From Pedobacter sp. AJM (GTDB lineage Bacteria > Bacteroidota > Bacteroidia > Sphingobacteriales > Sphingobacteriaceae): 64,000 bases of DNA. The DNA is taken from assembly GCF_002197755.1 (NCBI RefSeq), contig NZ_NHOT01000004.1, positions 124,001-188,000 of the forward strand. Direction: 5' to 3'. Below the pieces are notes generated by a model. The model ran no database searches, was not told where the DNA came from, and worked only from the letters and a program-made list of their open reading frames with translations. The position numbers and the translations under genes were made by a program. Below, in pieces: positions 43,337-53,886 of the stretch (its first letter is position 1; the number at the start of each line of letters is the position of its first letter).

Positions 43337-45529
43337 ATGGCCTTTAAAGGATTTCCACATTTTTTCCAGGTAGAACAAACTGATTGCGGTGCAACGTGCT
43401 TAAAGATCATATTAAAATACTATGGTAAAAATTGTAACCTGGTTTATTTAAGGGAGCTTACCCAGGTAACGCGCTCAGGAGTTTCTTTACAGGACATCAG
43501 CATCGCCTCAGAAAAGTTAATGCTTTCGCCCCGCCCCCTGAAGGCAAACCTTCAGGGGCTAAAAGACCATGTACATCTTCCATGTATTCTTCACTGGGAA
43601 CAAGATCATTTCGTTGTTCTTTACAAAATAAAAAATAATAAATTTTACCTCTCTGACCCTGGTTTTGGAAAGTTAAGCTTAAGTGAAGAAGAATTTTATA
43701 AGTTATGGGCCAATTCCAGTAAAGATGGAGGTATTGCAATTGAATTGAAACCAAATACTTCATTTGATACTTTAGTTCTTCCTCAGGAAAAAAGTGGCTA
43801 TTCAAACCTTTTTCTTTTTATTAAGTCCGCACTTCAGCATCAAAACCATAAAATTTTCTGGTTAATCTTTCTTATCGCATCCAGTACGGTTATTTCTTAT
43901 ATTTTTCCGCAAACCATAAAAAATCTTTTTGATAAGGGTTACAGTGCTAAGGATACTGGTGTAATCTGGGTTATTTTTGGTTTCCAGCTGCTTTTGTTTT
44001 TCGGACAAACCATTGTAAATCTCCTTCAAAACTTCATAGGTGTGCATTTTAGTACCCAGGTAAGCATAAAAATGCTGACAAACCTTCTGGAAAAGATTAT
44101 CAAGCTGCCCATTTACTTTTTCGAAAACAGATTATACTCCGATATTCTTCAAAAAATAGAAGAACAGTCAAAAATAGAACAACTGCTAACCAAGCAGCTG
44201 ATTTCTACTGTTTTTTCAGTTTTTCTGTTTCTGGCCCTGACGGTGAGGTTGTTTATTTACAATCCATACCTGGCTTTTGGGTTTATATTTCTGATTGCTT
44301 TTTCGGTGTTTTGGATGTTTGTATTTTACAATAAAAGAAAAATAATTGATTATTACTCCTTTAAGTTAATATCAGAAAACAGAAACCAGCTGATCGAAAT
44401 GGTAACTGGAATGGTTTCCGTAAAAATCAGAAATGCGCAGCAGGCTAAAGTAAATAAATGGAAATCCTTACAGGGCAAAATTTATTCCTTAAAAGTAAGG
44501 AGTTTGTTTTTAGATAGCTACCAGAATTATGCGATGACCATTCTGAAGCAACTTTTTACTCTTTCTATTACCTTTTTATGCTCATATTGGGTAATAAATG
44601 GTAAAATTTCCATAGGTGAAATGCTCAGCATCGGTTATATTATCGGTCTTTTTTCTGGACCGATTGAAAGTATAATTATGTTTATCAGGTCTTTTCAGGA
44701 TGCACAGCTGGTATACAACAGAACACAGGAAATTTATAAAAACGGAGATGAAAATGCCGGATGCATGAATGGAAACAGTGCTGTACTTGGTGAAGATATG
44801 GTGATTGATGATTTAACATTTAAATATTACGGTGGCAATCAGCCTTTTGTGCTGCAAAACATTAATGCTGTTATTCCAAGCGGAAAGATTACTGCAATTG
44901 TTGGTGAAAGTGGCAGTGGTAAAACAACTTTACTTAAGCTTTTATTGAGTTTTTACCCTGCAACAATGGGGAGTATTACGATCGGTGATAAGGATGTTTT
45001 TTCTTTCAACCATGACTGGTGGCGTGATCAGTGCGGCGTAGTAATGCAGGATGGATATATTTTTAGTGGATCAATTAAAGATAATATATCTATGGAAGAA
45101 GAATCGGATGATGAAGAAAAATTGATCAGAGCATGTAAAATTGCAAATATATATGATTTTGTACAGCAGCTTCCCATGGGTTTCAACACCAAAATAGGCA
45201 ACATCGGTAATAGTTTAAGCGGAGGTCAGAAACAGAGAATTTTAATTGCCAGAGCCATATATAACAATCCGCACTTTCTTATGTTTGACGAGGCCACCAG
45301 TAGTTTGGATGCAAAAAATGAGCGCATAATCATGCAAAATCTTCAGGACGTATTCCAGGGAAAAACTGTAGTAATTATTGCGCATCGCTTATCAACTGTT
45401 AAAAATGCTGACCATATTATTGTGTTGAAAAATGGCAGAATTGTAGATTCCGGTAACCATCATCAGTTGGTTTTAAATCAGGGCGACTATTTTAATCTGG
45501 TCAGGAATCAACTGGAACTAGGTGTTTAA
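43337..45529 (+). CDS. C39 peptidase-containing ABC exporter (PCAT)
   Basis: This 730-residue fusion holds three parts. An N-terminal C39 peptidase has oxyanion Gln11, catalytic Cys17 in QTDCGATCL, His91 in WEQDHFVVLY and Asp107 in LSDPGFG. A six-helix ABC membrane domain spans about residues 165-455. The C-terminal ATPase has Walker A GESGSGKTTLL, signature LSGGQKQRI and Walker B HFLMFDEATSSLD. Such PCATs cleave leaders after Gly-Gly while exporting the peptide. It lies 24 bases after the unknown gene. No HlyD-type fusion protein or TolC gene is adjacent, so the outer-membrane route is unclear. Confidence 0.95.
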   Translation: MAFKGFPHFFQVEQTDCGATCLKIILKYYGKNCNLVYLRELTQVTRSGVSLQDISIASEKLMLSPRPLKANLQGLKDHVHLPCILHWEQDHFVVLYKIKNNKFYLSDPGFGKLSLSEEEFYKLWANSSKDGGIAIELKPNTSFDTLVLPQEKSGYSNLFLFIKSALQHQNHKIFWLIFLIASSTVISYIFPQTIKNLFDKGYSAKDTGVIWVIFGFQLLLFFGQTIVNLLQNFIGVHFSTQVSIKMLTNLLEKIIKLPIYFFENRLYSDILQKIEEQSKIEQLLTKQLISTVFSVFLFLALTVRLFIYNPYLAFGFIFLIAFSVFWMFVFYNKRKIIDYYSFKLISENRNQLIEMVTGMVSVKIRNAQQAKVNKWKSLQGKIYSLKVRSLFLDSYQNYAMTILKQLFTLSITFLCSYWVINGKISIGEMLSIGYIIGLFSGPIESIIMFIRSFQDAQLVYNRTQEIYKNGDENAGCMNGNSAVLGEDMVIDDLTFKYYGGNQPFVLQNINAVIPSGKITAIVGESGSGKTTLLKLLLSFYPATMGSITIGDKDVFSFNHDWWRDQCGVVMQDGYIFSGSIKDNISMEEESDDEEKLIRACKIANIYDFVQQLPMGFNTKIGNIGNSLSGGQKQRILIARAIYNNPHFLMFDEATSSLDAKNERIIMQNLQDVFQGKTVVIIAHRLSTVKNADHIIVLKNGRIVDSGNHHQLVLNQGDYFNLVRNQLELGV

Positions 45530-45549
45530 TCATCGCTTAAATGCATTAG

Positions 45550-45582
45550 ATTCATATAAAATGCTTTTCATTTTATATGAAT
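45550..45582. terminator. Bidirectional terminator at the end of the peptide locus
   Basis: A 14-bp perfect AT-rich stem (ATTCATATAAAATG / CATTTTATATGAAT) with a five-base loop lies between the exporter and the convergent serine hydrolase. It appears to mark the end of the peptide operon. Confidence 0.8.
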
Positions 45583-45613
45583 TATAAGTTAACCTGTCAA
45601 AAAAAGCTAAATA

Positions 45614-47131
45614 TTAGCTTCTATCTGCCGTTTTTTTCAGAATGCTTTTTTCAATCACCAGGATCCTTTCTGCCGCATTTTTATTTTTAGGATTTAAAGC
45701 CAGCGACTTCTTATAATTCAGCAGTGCTTCTGCTTGGTGATCCGTTATTTCATCGGCTTCGGCCAAACTGTCGAAGGCATTTGCACTTCCCGGATATAAG
45801 GCTACATTCAATTTAAAGATAGAAAGTGCGGCTGGTAAATTCTTTTGGCTGATAAGCTGATATCCCCAGCCGTTAAGTTCAGCCTCACTTAACTGAAAGT
45901 TTGAATCTTTTTTCTTTAATTTTTTTACTACAGCCAGGCTTTTATCAAAGCCCTGCTTTAACAGTTCGGCTCTTAATTTTTTCAGGTTGGCAGGTAAACC
46001 AAAGCCATTGGCTTCATGCATATCCGGAATATAATAACCCGCAACTTCATCGATCAGCTGATCTGGGTTGCCCTGCATTAAATTGGTTAATAGCACAATG
46101 GAAAGATCATCCTTTAAATAAACAAATAAAGCAGATCTGCCTCCGCCTACGGGTCCGACTGCAGGGTGTTCTTCACGGGTAACCGTTGGCCAACCAAGCG
46201 CATAACCATTCGTTAAAAAATTGAATCCACCAATTTTCCCATTATTAAGTCTGGCAGGTGTCCACAACGTATCCACACTAGCAGGTTTCTTTAAAAGCTT
46301 TCCACCTTTTAAAGCGATAATCCAGTTGGCGAGGTCAGTTGCGGTAGACTGAATTCCGGCGGCAGTTCTGAAAAAGACTGGAAATTGCATATAAGCGTGG
46401 CCTGGTGTTTTGTTCCTGATGAAACGACTACCCATTTGTTTCGTCAGGGTATAAGCACCTGCATAGTTAGGAATCACATCATAAGAATCACCAAATCGGG
46501 TTAATTTCATTCCGGATACTTCAAATTGTCGTTCTTCAATGAATTTTGTGAAATGCATCCCGCTCAGTTTGGTGATAAGTTGTCCGAGCAATACATAACC
46601 CGTTTGGTTATAACTGAATTTTTCTCCGGGTTGAAATTCAATGGGCAGGGCTTTTACCTTTTGCATGGCTTCCTGCTCATCATTATGCCCCATCACCTGT
46701 TCATCGGCATCCATGATATCAGGCAGTCCGGATATATGACTCAAAACCTGTTGTATCGTAATCTTTCTCCAGGCATCGGGCAGGCTATCCAGATGGAGCG
46801 AAAGAGGATCGGTAATTTTTAATTTTCCTTCTTCAGCAAGCTGCATAATGGCAATCCCGACAAAAGCTTTTGTAATAGAATTGATGGAAAATACCGTTTC
46901 GTTGGTTGCATTAATATTGTATTCCAGATTGGCCTTTCCGAAGGTGGTGTCTTTCACGATTTTACCACCACGGATAACTGCTATCTGTAATGCCGGAATG
47001 CGGCGTTGCTGCATTTTATTTTTCAAAAACACATCGATACTGTCAGAAGCAGTTATTTGCTGTGCCTGGGTGGATATATTGATCGAACCTAGCAGTAAAA
47101 GGAAAATGGTGGCGAAAGAAATTAGTTTCAT
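45614..47131 (-). CDS. Secreted beta-lactamase-family serine hydrolase with C-terminal TPR-like tail
   Basis: This 505-residue protein has a signal peptide (ATIFLLLLGSINISTQAQ) and a class C beta-lactamase/D-aminopeptidase-like domain. The catalytic SxxK lies in INSITKAFVG near residue 86 and the Tyr motif in KFSYNQTGYVLLG near residue 170. The last 90 residues (ALSIFKLNVALYPGSANAFD, then LNYKKSLALNPKNKNA) look like a TPR-like tail. Such proteins act as periplasmic esterases, peptidases or penicillin-binding relatives; the substrate is unknown. It is transcribed alone, convergent to the peptide operon. Confidence 0.9.
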   Translation of the reverse strand: MKLISFATIFLLLLGSINISTQAQQITASDSIDVFLKNKMQQRRIPALQIAVIRGGKIVKDTTFGKANLEYNINATNETVFSINSITKAFVGIAIMQLAEEGKLKITDPLSLHLDSLPDAWRKITIQQVLSHISGLPDIMDADEQVMGHNDEQEAMQKVKALPIEFQPGEKFSYNQTGYVLLGQLITKLSGMHFTKFIEERQFEVSGMKLTRFGDSYDVIPNYAGAYTLTKQMGSRFIRNKTPGHAYMQFPVFFRTAAGIQSTATDLANWIIALKGGKLLKKPASVDTLWTPARLNNGKIGGFNFLTNGYALGWPTVTREEHPAVGPVGGGRSALFVYLKDDLSIVLLTNLMQGNPDQLIDEVAGYYIPDMHEANGFGLPANLKKLRAELLKQGFDKSLAVVKKLKKKDSNFQLSEAELNGWGYQLISQKNLPAALSIFKLNVALYPGSANAFDSLAEADEITDHQAEALLNYKKSLALNPKNKNAAERILVIEKSILKKTADRS

Positions 47132-47289
47132 TTGAGAAGGTATAGTATGGTCATTATTAGAGTAGACGAAGTTTTATCTGATTGGTTACAGCGAAGTAAA
47201 CTTTTTATACTTAGGAAAGCAGGCAGGAAACAATTTAGTGATGGATTTTACGGTCTGCCTTCCTTATTAGACACCAAAAACCCTCAAAA

Positions 47290-47326
47290 AAATGGATCCT
47301 GTAAAACAAGTTTACAGGATCCATTT
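47290..47326 (-). terminator. Strong terminator after the SusD gene
   Basis: A perfect 16-bp stem (AAATGGATCCTGTAAA / TTTACAGGATCCATTT) with a five-base loop lies downstream of the susD stop on the minus strand and ends the SusCD operon before the serine hydrolase promoter region. Confidence 0.85.
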
Positions 47327-47419
47327 GAAGAGTTAGCTTTAAATAGGCAACATTTGAGTGCACTTTGAATAGTCGCCGGTAATTTTTGATTAAACGATCG
47401 ATGACTATTGAGAATTTAT

Positions 47420-48970
47420 CTATTTATCCCAAAAAATGCGTGTGTCCATATTATCTGGTCCGCCATTATCTGCAACTGCTGCCTTGTAATTTGCTGCATT
47501 GGCAGAAAGCTCAAGCGTTGGATAAACAAACCGGCGAACAAAACCACCAGTTATATTTTGTCCCGGGATGGTATTGGGCGATAAAGCTGGAAAACCGCTC
47601 CTCCTGAAGTTAGCAAATGCCTCGGTACCATTGCCCCAGGAAGCCACCCAGTATTGCGTATTAATCAGGTTGAGTGCATTTGTCGTATTATAAGCATTAA
47701 CAGGATGATTAATAAATGCATTTTGCGTAGCTAAAGGAATGATGGCTGCCGGGTTGTAAGTTGTCCATTGGTCCATCGCCGCCCGTATACCATTAGCATA
47801 ATAAACATCAGGTGTACTGCCACCAGTTATCCAACCTCTAAAAGCGGCCTCTGCCAAAAGCAATTGTGTTTGGGCATGGGTGATGAAAAATTGCGGTGCG
47901 GTTAAACTACCAAAAATACTATAATTAACCTGTGAATAATTAAAACCCGAACCGTTAGCACCTCTAAATCCCGGGGCAGTTGGTAAAGTAGCGTTACTAT
48001 ATCCCACCGGAAGTCCGAACTGATTGGCGGATGTGGTATCTGGTACGCTTGTTGGTGCCGCTAAGGGGTTTGCGTATTTGCCGGATATAAACTTCAATCG
48101 CGGATCACCACTATTTTTTAGTTGATCTACAAAGGGAGCCGCTAAATAATACGTATTCGCTATCGCCGTAATCGTCTGGCTTACGGGATTCACGTAAGTG
48201 GTATTGTATTTCAGATAACAGTTGTCGGCATTTGATGTCATTACACCACCAGCTACGGCGGCTTGCACAATAGCTTGTGCTTTGGTAGGGTCAATTTTAC
48301 TATACCTCATCCCTAATCGAAGTAATAAAGAATAACCCAATCTTTTCCATTGGGCGATATTGCCACCGTAAAACACATCAGCCTTTACGATATCCTTTGC
48401 CGGATCTAAAGCTGCCGTTGCCTCCGTAACTTCTTTAATCAGGTCGGTATAAATCGCTGCCTGATTGTCGTATTTAGGGGTAAGCACATTTGATAAATAG
48501 GCTTGTCCGGCTTCACTATAGGGTACGTTCCCGTAAGTGTCTACCAGCATCATAAATTGATAGGCTTTCCAGATTCTGGCTTCGTTATATAAATTTGTTC
48601 TTGTAGCATTGCCTTTGAGTTGGCTTAAGATTTGAACCAGTAATTGAACAGGGCCTGAAGAGCTTGTTGCGCCACTGTTTGTCCCCGTATATTCAGCATT
48701 CCAATTTTGCGAAGTATAGGTTTGATTCAGCTGATTAAAATTAAATGCCGAAGTGACTCCCGAAAATGGATTTACAAATTGCTGCACAATGGTTGGCTCA
48801 GTTTCCATCGTGGCTCCATGCGTTCCAAATTGTGCGCTGGTAAACAAGAATGCCGCGTCGAGTTCTGTTGGATTATTTGGATTAATATTCAATTTATCAA
48901 ACCCTTTATTGCAACTGGAAATTACTGTAACCCAGATGGCGATGGCTATAATTCTGATTAAATTTTTCAT
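47420..48970 (-). CDS. SusD/RagB-family outer-membrane lipoprotein
   Basis: This 516-residue lipoprotein has a signal peptide with the lipobox VISSCN (acylated Cys near residue 20). It is followed by the SusD-like segment KLNINPNNPTELDAAFLFTS and a C-terminal QYWVASWGNGTEAFANFRRS, typical of the SusD-like (PF12771-type) group. SusD proteins cap the matching SusC barrel on the cell surface and bind the nutrient. It follows the susC gene by 13 bases on the same strand. Given the neighbouring aldonate dehydratase genes, its ligand may be a sugar acid or an oligosaccharide carrying one. Confidence 0.94.
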   Translation of the reverse strand: MKNLIRIIAIAIWVTVISSCNKGFDKLNINPNNPTELDAAFLFTSAQFGTHGATMETEPTIVQQFVNPFSGVTSAFNFNQLNQTYTSQNWNAEYTGTNSGATSSSGPVQLLVQILSQLKGNATRTNLYNEARIWKAYQFMMLVDTYGNVPYSEAGQAYLSNVLTPKYDNQAAIYTDLIKEVTEATAALDPAKDIVKADVFYGGNIAQWKRLGYSLLLRLGMRYSKIDPTKAQAIVQAAVAGGVMTSNADNCYLKYNTTYVNPVSQTITAIANTYYLAAPFVDQLKNSGDPRLKFISGKYANPLAAPTSVPDTTSANQFGLPVGYSNATLPTAPGFRGANGSGFNYSQVNYSIFGSLTAPQFFITHAQTQLLLAEAAFRGWITGGSTPDVYYANGIRAAMDQWTTYNPAAIIPLATQNAFINHPVNAYNTTNALNLINTQYWVASWGNGTEAFANFRRSGFPALSPNTIPGQNITGGFVRRFVYPTLELSANAANYKAAVADNGGPDNMDTRIFWDK

Positions 48971-48983
48971 ATTCTATAAAGCG

Positions 48984-51900
48984 TTAGAATTTTACGTTTA
49001 AGTTAAATCCGTAAGTACGTGTTGTTGGTAGCGATGCCTGCTCATAACCCGTGAGGTTATCTCCGCTTGAGGCTATTGCTTCGGGATCGATGTTCGGCGT
49101 ATATTTCTTGATGATCAATACATTACGACATACGGCAGATAGCACTAAGCCTTTCACATATTTTTTATTGATAAATCTAGACAAATCGTATCCCAGCGAA
49201 AGGCTTCTTAGTTTAACAAAGCTCGAGTTGTAAATAAAGGGATCTAAAATATTCGTTGAACGATAATTTGCATAAAAATCCTCTGCATTTACAGCAGTGG
49301 TGTTTGGTAATCCGTCTGTAGCATTTACGCCCGGAAAAATTACGCCACCGACACGTCCAGGTAAAGACTCTTTTGATAAACCTTCTCTTAATAAGTTTAA
49401 ACTGGTGCTCGATAGTAATTTACCACCTGCTTTATAATCAATATGGGCAATAAAGGTAAAGCCTTTGTAATTCAACGTATTTAGCCACCCCCCTGTTGCT
49501 GTAGGAAGGCCACTTCCAAAATTAACTGGTGTAGCACTTGCCACGGGTTTGCCTCCCGATAATACGATATTTCCGGAAGCATCCCGCTTATAAGTTGAAC
49601 CTACAATTTGGTTAAGGGGTAAACCTACCACATGGACAATAGAACCAAAAAACTCGGGACTGCCCACCACAAGTTGCGATTGGTTGTTCGCTAATGACAA
49701 TACTTTTGAAGAATTGAAAGCAGAATTAAAAGCCGTTTTCCAGGTAAAGTTTTTATTTTGGACAGGTATTAATTCCAGGTTAAATTCTAATCCTTTATTG
49801 TCCAAACCACCTAAGTTAACCAGCGTGGTGCTGTATCCGCTTGCTGCAGAAAGGCTTATTGGAACGGCTTGATTAGTCGTTTTCTTATCATAGGCAGCCA
49901 CGTCCAGGTTTACCCTGTTGTTGAACATGTGCAACTCGATACCAATTTCTTTTTCATTTACGCCAAAAGGCTTAATCTGGGTATTTGGTGAAGCTGTTCC
50001 GTTAATACTTCCTAAAGGAAGCCCATTGAATGAATTCTGGGCAAGCAAAAATGTTAATGCATTGTAGGCGCCAACACCCTGGGCACTTCCCGTTTCTGCA
50101 ACAGCAACTCTAAGCTTTCCAAAATTTAACCATTTTGCTGTTGGAAGTAATTCAGAAAAAACGAAACTTCCGCTAATTGAAGGATAGAAATAATGATCTA
50201 TATCTCTCGCCAGTACCGAATACCAGTCTGTACGGCCGGTAAGATTGAGGTATAATAAATTTTTGTAGGACAATTCTGCAGTACCATACAATGAATTTAC
50301 GGTTTGTTTAGTCAAGTTGTAACTCGAATTTGCCGTAACACCGTTCCCAATGGTATATAAACCTCTGATGTAAAAGTTGGTTACCGCCTCGTTAAATGTA
50401 GACGTAATTAAGGGAAAGTTATTCCCACCTACCGTTGCATTAAATGAAAAATCTTTCCATTTATGTCCTCCCCCCAGCAAGAAGTCAAAATTATTTTGGC
50501 GTGTACTTGATGTACTTATCCCATAGCTACCATTATATAGTCCTGATGGTGCTGCAGATACAGCCAGCGTACCCGTCGGCGTATTTGATTCATAGGTAGA
50601 GTGCAACAGGTCCATGTTTGCCCTGCCCTGAAAATATAGCCAATCGAAAAACTGATAGCGCACCACGGCAGTACCCAACAAATGATCTTTTGTTTGTCTT
50701 TGAAATTGGTTCGCTAATATCCAGTATGGGTTGGTAACGGTAGCAAACCTCGAAGTAGGTGTTTCATTTCCGTTGGCATCTATAGCGCCTGCCTTGAGTA
50801 CATCAAAAGAAATGGAGTTAGCCAGCCTGTAAATTGATGTAGGAATTGCATTTCCCTGTACGCCGACCAGTGGCAGATTGTTATTGAATTGGTGATCATA
50901 GTTAACGTAAAATTGTGCAGATAACTTATCGGTAAGTTTATAGTTAATGCCAACGTTAAAAATCTTTTTATGATAATCGTTGTTTGGTACTATGCCCTGG
51001 GCATCTTGATTAGAAAGTGACACCCGAAAACTTCCTTTGTCATTACCGCCGGAAATTGCCACTGTATTACTCCACGATGGTGCAAGTCTGAAGAACGTCT
51101 TTATCCGGTCTTTAACAGGCGCATAAGGACGCTGCACACCATCGAATTGGTAGGTAGGTACATTATCAAACGGCACACCGAAGCTCCAGGCGCCGGAACT
51201 CTGCGCAGTTCCTTGTGACGAGGGACGGATGTTATTTTCACCTTGCCCGTATTCATATTGAAAATCTGTATAATCCAGCGCCTGGTTTATCGTAAAATTA
51301 GAGTTGAACTCAACACCTATTCCACTATTTTTTGATCCCGACTTTGTTGTAATAATAATTGCTCCGTTAACGGCACGCGAACCGTACAATGCTGCAGCGG
51401 TAGATCCTTTTAAAACAGTCATCGATTCGATGTCGTCCTGATTGATACCTTGCATATTATCTCCCTGATCCACATTTTGTGTATAACCATTACTGCTGCT
51501 TGCGCCCTGCGACATTGGCAAGCCATTGATTACGATCAGTGGCGAATTGTCTGCGGTGAAAGAAGATTGTCCGCGCAAACGGATCTTGGTACTCCCGCCT
51601 GGCCCTGCGGCAGGTGGAGAAACATCCAGTCCGGCGATTTGGCCCTCAAGCGAATTGGCGAGGTTAGTTGTACGGTTAGTTTGTAATGCCTCTACGTCGG
51701 CTTTTTGAGCTGAATACCCCAGGCTTTTGGCCTCCCTTTTTATGCCGAGTGCGGTTACAATAACCTCATTTAACGCATTCGTAATCGCTACCATAGACAC
51801 ATTAACTACGGTTTTTGTATTTACTGTTATTTCTATGGGCTTATAGCCAACGGATGTGAACACCAATACTGCGTTGTTATTGGCAACATTTATGGTATAG

Positions 51901-52154
51901 CTGCCAGATGAATTGGTTACCACAGCATTCCGCGTTCCCTTTTCAACTATGCTTACGCCGGGCAAACCAATGCCCTGTTCATCGGTAACTTTACCTGTGA
52001 TTCCTATAAAAGCTATTTTTAACTTTTTGGTTGTTGAAGGCGTACTAAAGACTCCGGTTGTTAGCCCACCAGCTGATGCGCGTTCGGACTTGAAAAGAAT
52101 GAATACCGTTAACACAGTACAAATAAATACTAGTGGAAGTATTTTTTTTTTCAT
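48984..52154 (-). CDS. SusC/RagA-family TonB-linked outer-membrane transporter
   Basis: This 1056-residue receptor has an N-terminal signal region and a carboxypeptidase-regulatory-like domain (ITGKVTDEQGIGLPGVSIVE, near residue 55). The plug has the SusC hallmark ALGIKREAKSLGYSAQ and NPLIVINGLPM-type loop followed by SMTVLKGSTAAALYGSRAVN. The barrel ends SLPTTRTYGFNLNVKF with a terminal aromatic. It imports the ligand captured by SusD using TonB energy. The gene lies on the minus strand, divergent from an AraC-type regulator, with 570 bases of regulatory DNA between. Confidence 0.94.
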   Translation of the reverse strand: MKKKILPLVFICTVLTVFILFKSERASAGGLTTGVFSTPSTTKKLKIAFIGITGKVTDEQGIGLPGVSIVEKGTRNAVVTNSSGSYTINVANNNAVLVFTSVGYKPIEITVNTKTVVNVSMVAITNALNEVIVTALGIKREAKSLGYSAQKADVEALQTNRTTNLANSLEGQIAGLDVSPPAAGPGGSTKIRLRGQSSFTADNSPLIVINGLPMSQGASSSNGYTQNVDQGDNMQGINQDDIESMTVLKGSTAAALYGSRAVNGAIIITTKSGSKNSGIGVEFNSNFTINQALDYTDFQYEYGQGENNIRPSSQGTAQSSGAWSFGVPFDNVPTYQFDGVQRPYAPVKDRIKTFFRLAPSWSNTVAISGGNDKGSFRVSLSNQDAQGIVPNNDYHKKIFNVGINYKLTDKLSAQFYVNYDHQFNNNLPLVGVQGNAIPTSIYRLANSISFDVLKAGAIDANGNETPTSRFATVTNPYWILANQFQRQTKDHLLGTAVVRYQFFDWLYFQGRANMDLLHSTYESNTPTGTLAVSAAPSGLYNGSYGISTSSTRQNNFDFLLGGGHKWKDFSFNATVGGNNFPLITSTFNEAVTNFYIRGLYTIGNGVTANSSYNLTKQTVNSLYGTAELSYKNLLYLNLTGRTDWYSVLARDIDHYFYPSISGSFVFSELLPTAKWLNFGKLRVAVAETGSAQGVGAYNALTFLLAQNSFNGLPLGSINGTASPNTQIKPFGVNEKEIGIELHMFNNRVNLDVAAYDKKTTNQAVPISLSAASGYSTTLVNLGGLDNKGLEFNLELIPVQNKNFTWKTAFNSAFNSSKVLSLANNQSQLVVGSPEFFGSIVHVVGLPLNQIVGSTYKRDASGNIVLSGGKPVASATPVNFGSGLPTATGGWLNTLNYKGFTFIAHIDYKAGGKLLSSTSLNLLREGLSKESLPGRVGGVIFPGVNATDGLPNTTAVNAEDFYANYRSTNILDPFIYNSSFVKLRSLSLGYDLSRFINKKYVKGLVLSAVCRNVLIIKKYTPNIDPEAIASSGDNLTGYEQASLPTTRTYGFNLNVKF

Positions 52155-52724
52155 AATTGTTGTTTGGTTAGAATTGTTATTTTTAATAAGCAGCTTAAAT
52201 AACCGCAGAAGAGGGGTTGCTGTCAGTTCGGAACATACGCAGCGTTTAGCGACTTTGTATGTTGTTGAATGGTAAGTAAAATCTATCTCATATGGTTATA
52301 TTGCTTGGTTAGTTAATCAATCTCTGTTCTAATCATCTAAGGCAAAATGCTTAGGCTAAATAGTTCATTTGAAGAAAATAGTTGCGAAGAATAGAGCATC
52401 ACTTTCCTTTTATATTTGGTTTAGAAACAATTATGTTACTCAAGCAAATAAAGACAACTTTAATGAAAAGCAATTTCAGTATTACAGCAAAAAATTGTAA
52501 CATATTAACATAGATATTTCTTTCTGATATTAGTTACCGCCTCACAAAGCGCCAAAATAGACCTGTCTATCAACTACTTATCGTATCACCTCATAATTAA
52601 GTCGGTATAATACGCAAATAAAAAAGCTTGGCATGGTTAATATATCCACTTCAATAAGTGATTAGATGGATATTATATCACACATAATTTCTAATTTCAT
52701 TTTCGTAATTAACCAATTATAAAC
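52155..52724. other. Divergent regulatory region of susC and the AraC regulator
   Basis: This 570-base AT-rich gap lies between susC (minus) and the AraC gene (plus). I see a TAnnTTTG match TATATTTG at 52411-52418 on the plus strand, about 300 bases before the AraC start, but no clear -33 element. Weak hairpins are present. No protein-coding frame looks real. Confidence 0.4.
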
Positions 52725-53612
52725 ATGAAAGCTACGTTAAAAAAGGCTACTCCAAACCCGGAGCATTCCTTTAATATCCATAAGGATATAGGACATGCGA
52801 TATTAAGTGCCTGGCATTATCACCCTGAGTGTGAGTTATTAGTTGTTAAAAGAACCTACGGCACCTGCCTGATAGGCGACTACGTGGGTCCTTTTAAAAA
52901 TGGTGACGTATTTTTATTTGGATCAAACCTGCCACATACTTTCCGGTGTGAACAAAAATATCTGGAAAGCGATATCGAAAAGGTTGGAGAAACCATCGTG
53001 ATTCTTTTTGAAAACAACATCTGGGGTGATGCATTTTTAAATCTCCCTGAAATTAGCCCGATTGTTAAACTGCTCAACACAAGCAAACTGGGCTTGCGCT
53101 TAAAAGGAGTAACTAGACGAAAGGTTGGTAAAATAGCGGAGGAAATGCTCAACGAATCGCCTGCCCGTAAGTTGATCAATTTATTATCCGCTTTAGAAAT
53201 AATAGCTGCTTCGAAAGAATATGAAATTATATCATCCAATGGCTTTAATCCAGAAGTGAATAGCGTTGATCAAAGCCGCATTAACGCGATATTCGAATAC
53301 ACATTTAATCATTACCACCAAAAAGTAGCATTAGAAGATGTGGCAGCATTAATTAACATGGGGAAGCACTCCTTTTGCAGGTACTTTAAATCCAAAACAA
53401 AGAAAACATATATCCAGTTTTTAATGGAAGTGAGAATTGGAAATGCATGCAGATTGCTGTTAGAAGAGGAATTTAACATGACTGAGGTAGGCTATGCCTG
53501 TGGCTACAACAATATCTCTCACTTCTATCATCAGTTTAAAGCGCTTACCAAAAAAAATCCAATGGACTACAGGTATAACTATCTTAAAACTGAAGAGAAG
53601 AAATTTATCTAG
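52725..53612 (+). CDS. AraC-family regulator of the aldonate locus
   Basis: This 295-residue regulator has an N-terminal cupin-like domain (HYHPECELLVVKRTYGTCLI and FGSNLPHTFRCEQKY, residues about 27-75). A C-terminal AraC domain (about 190-290) shows VALEDVAALINMGKHSFCRY with EVGYACGYNNISHFYHQFKA as the second helix-turn-helix. It lies divergent to susCD and upstream of the dehydratase genes. It probably responds to the imported sugar acid or its metabolite and activates both sides; this is inferred from position. Confidence 0.92.
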   Translation: MKATLKKATPNPEHSFNIHKDIGHAILSAWHYHPECELLVVKRTYGTCLIGDYVGPFKNGDVFLFGSNLPHTFRCEQKYLESDIEKVGETIVILFENNIWGDAFLNLPEISPIVKLLNTSKLGLRLKGVTRRKVGKIAEEMLNESPARKLINLLSALEIIAASKEYEIISSNGFNPEVNSVDQSRINAIFEYTFNHYHQKVALEDVAALINMGKHSFCRYFKSKTKKTYIQFLMEVRIGNACRLLLEEEFNMTEVGYACGYNNISHFYHQFKALTKKNPMDYRYNYLKTEEKKFI

Positions 53613-53886
53613 CAGCATTTTTGACTTGCTTTAATGGCCCGTTTATTTTAAGATATTGCCAGGTAATTTACCTGAGGTAGGCTCAAATCAAAAAGTATAT
53701 TTGTTAGTAATGATCAAATCAGGCTACGCAAACCAGCAATTTTAGTATTGAAGCATTTTATTGTATTATATTAACATTATGCCGTAAATGTGCTTTAAAA
53801 GGATTTATTTGCCTTTCGATTTTACCGCCTGGATACGTAAATAAGTTCAAACTAATTTTCGGTCCAAAAAACTTAACCAAATAATT

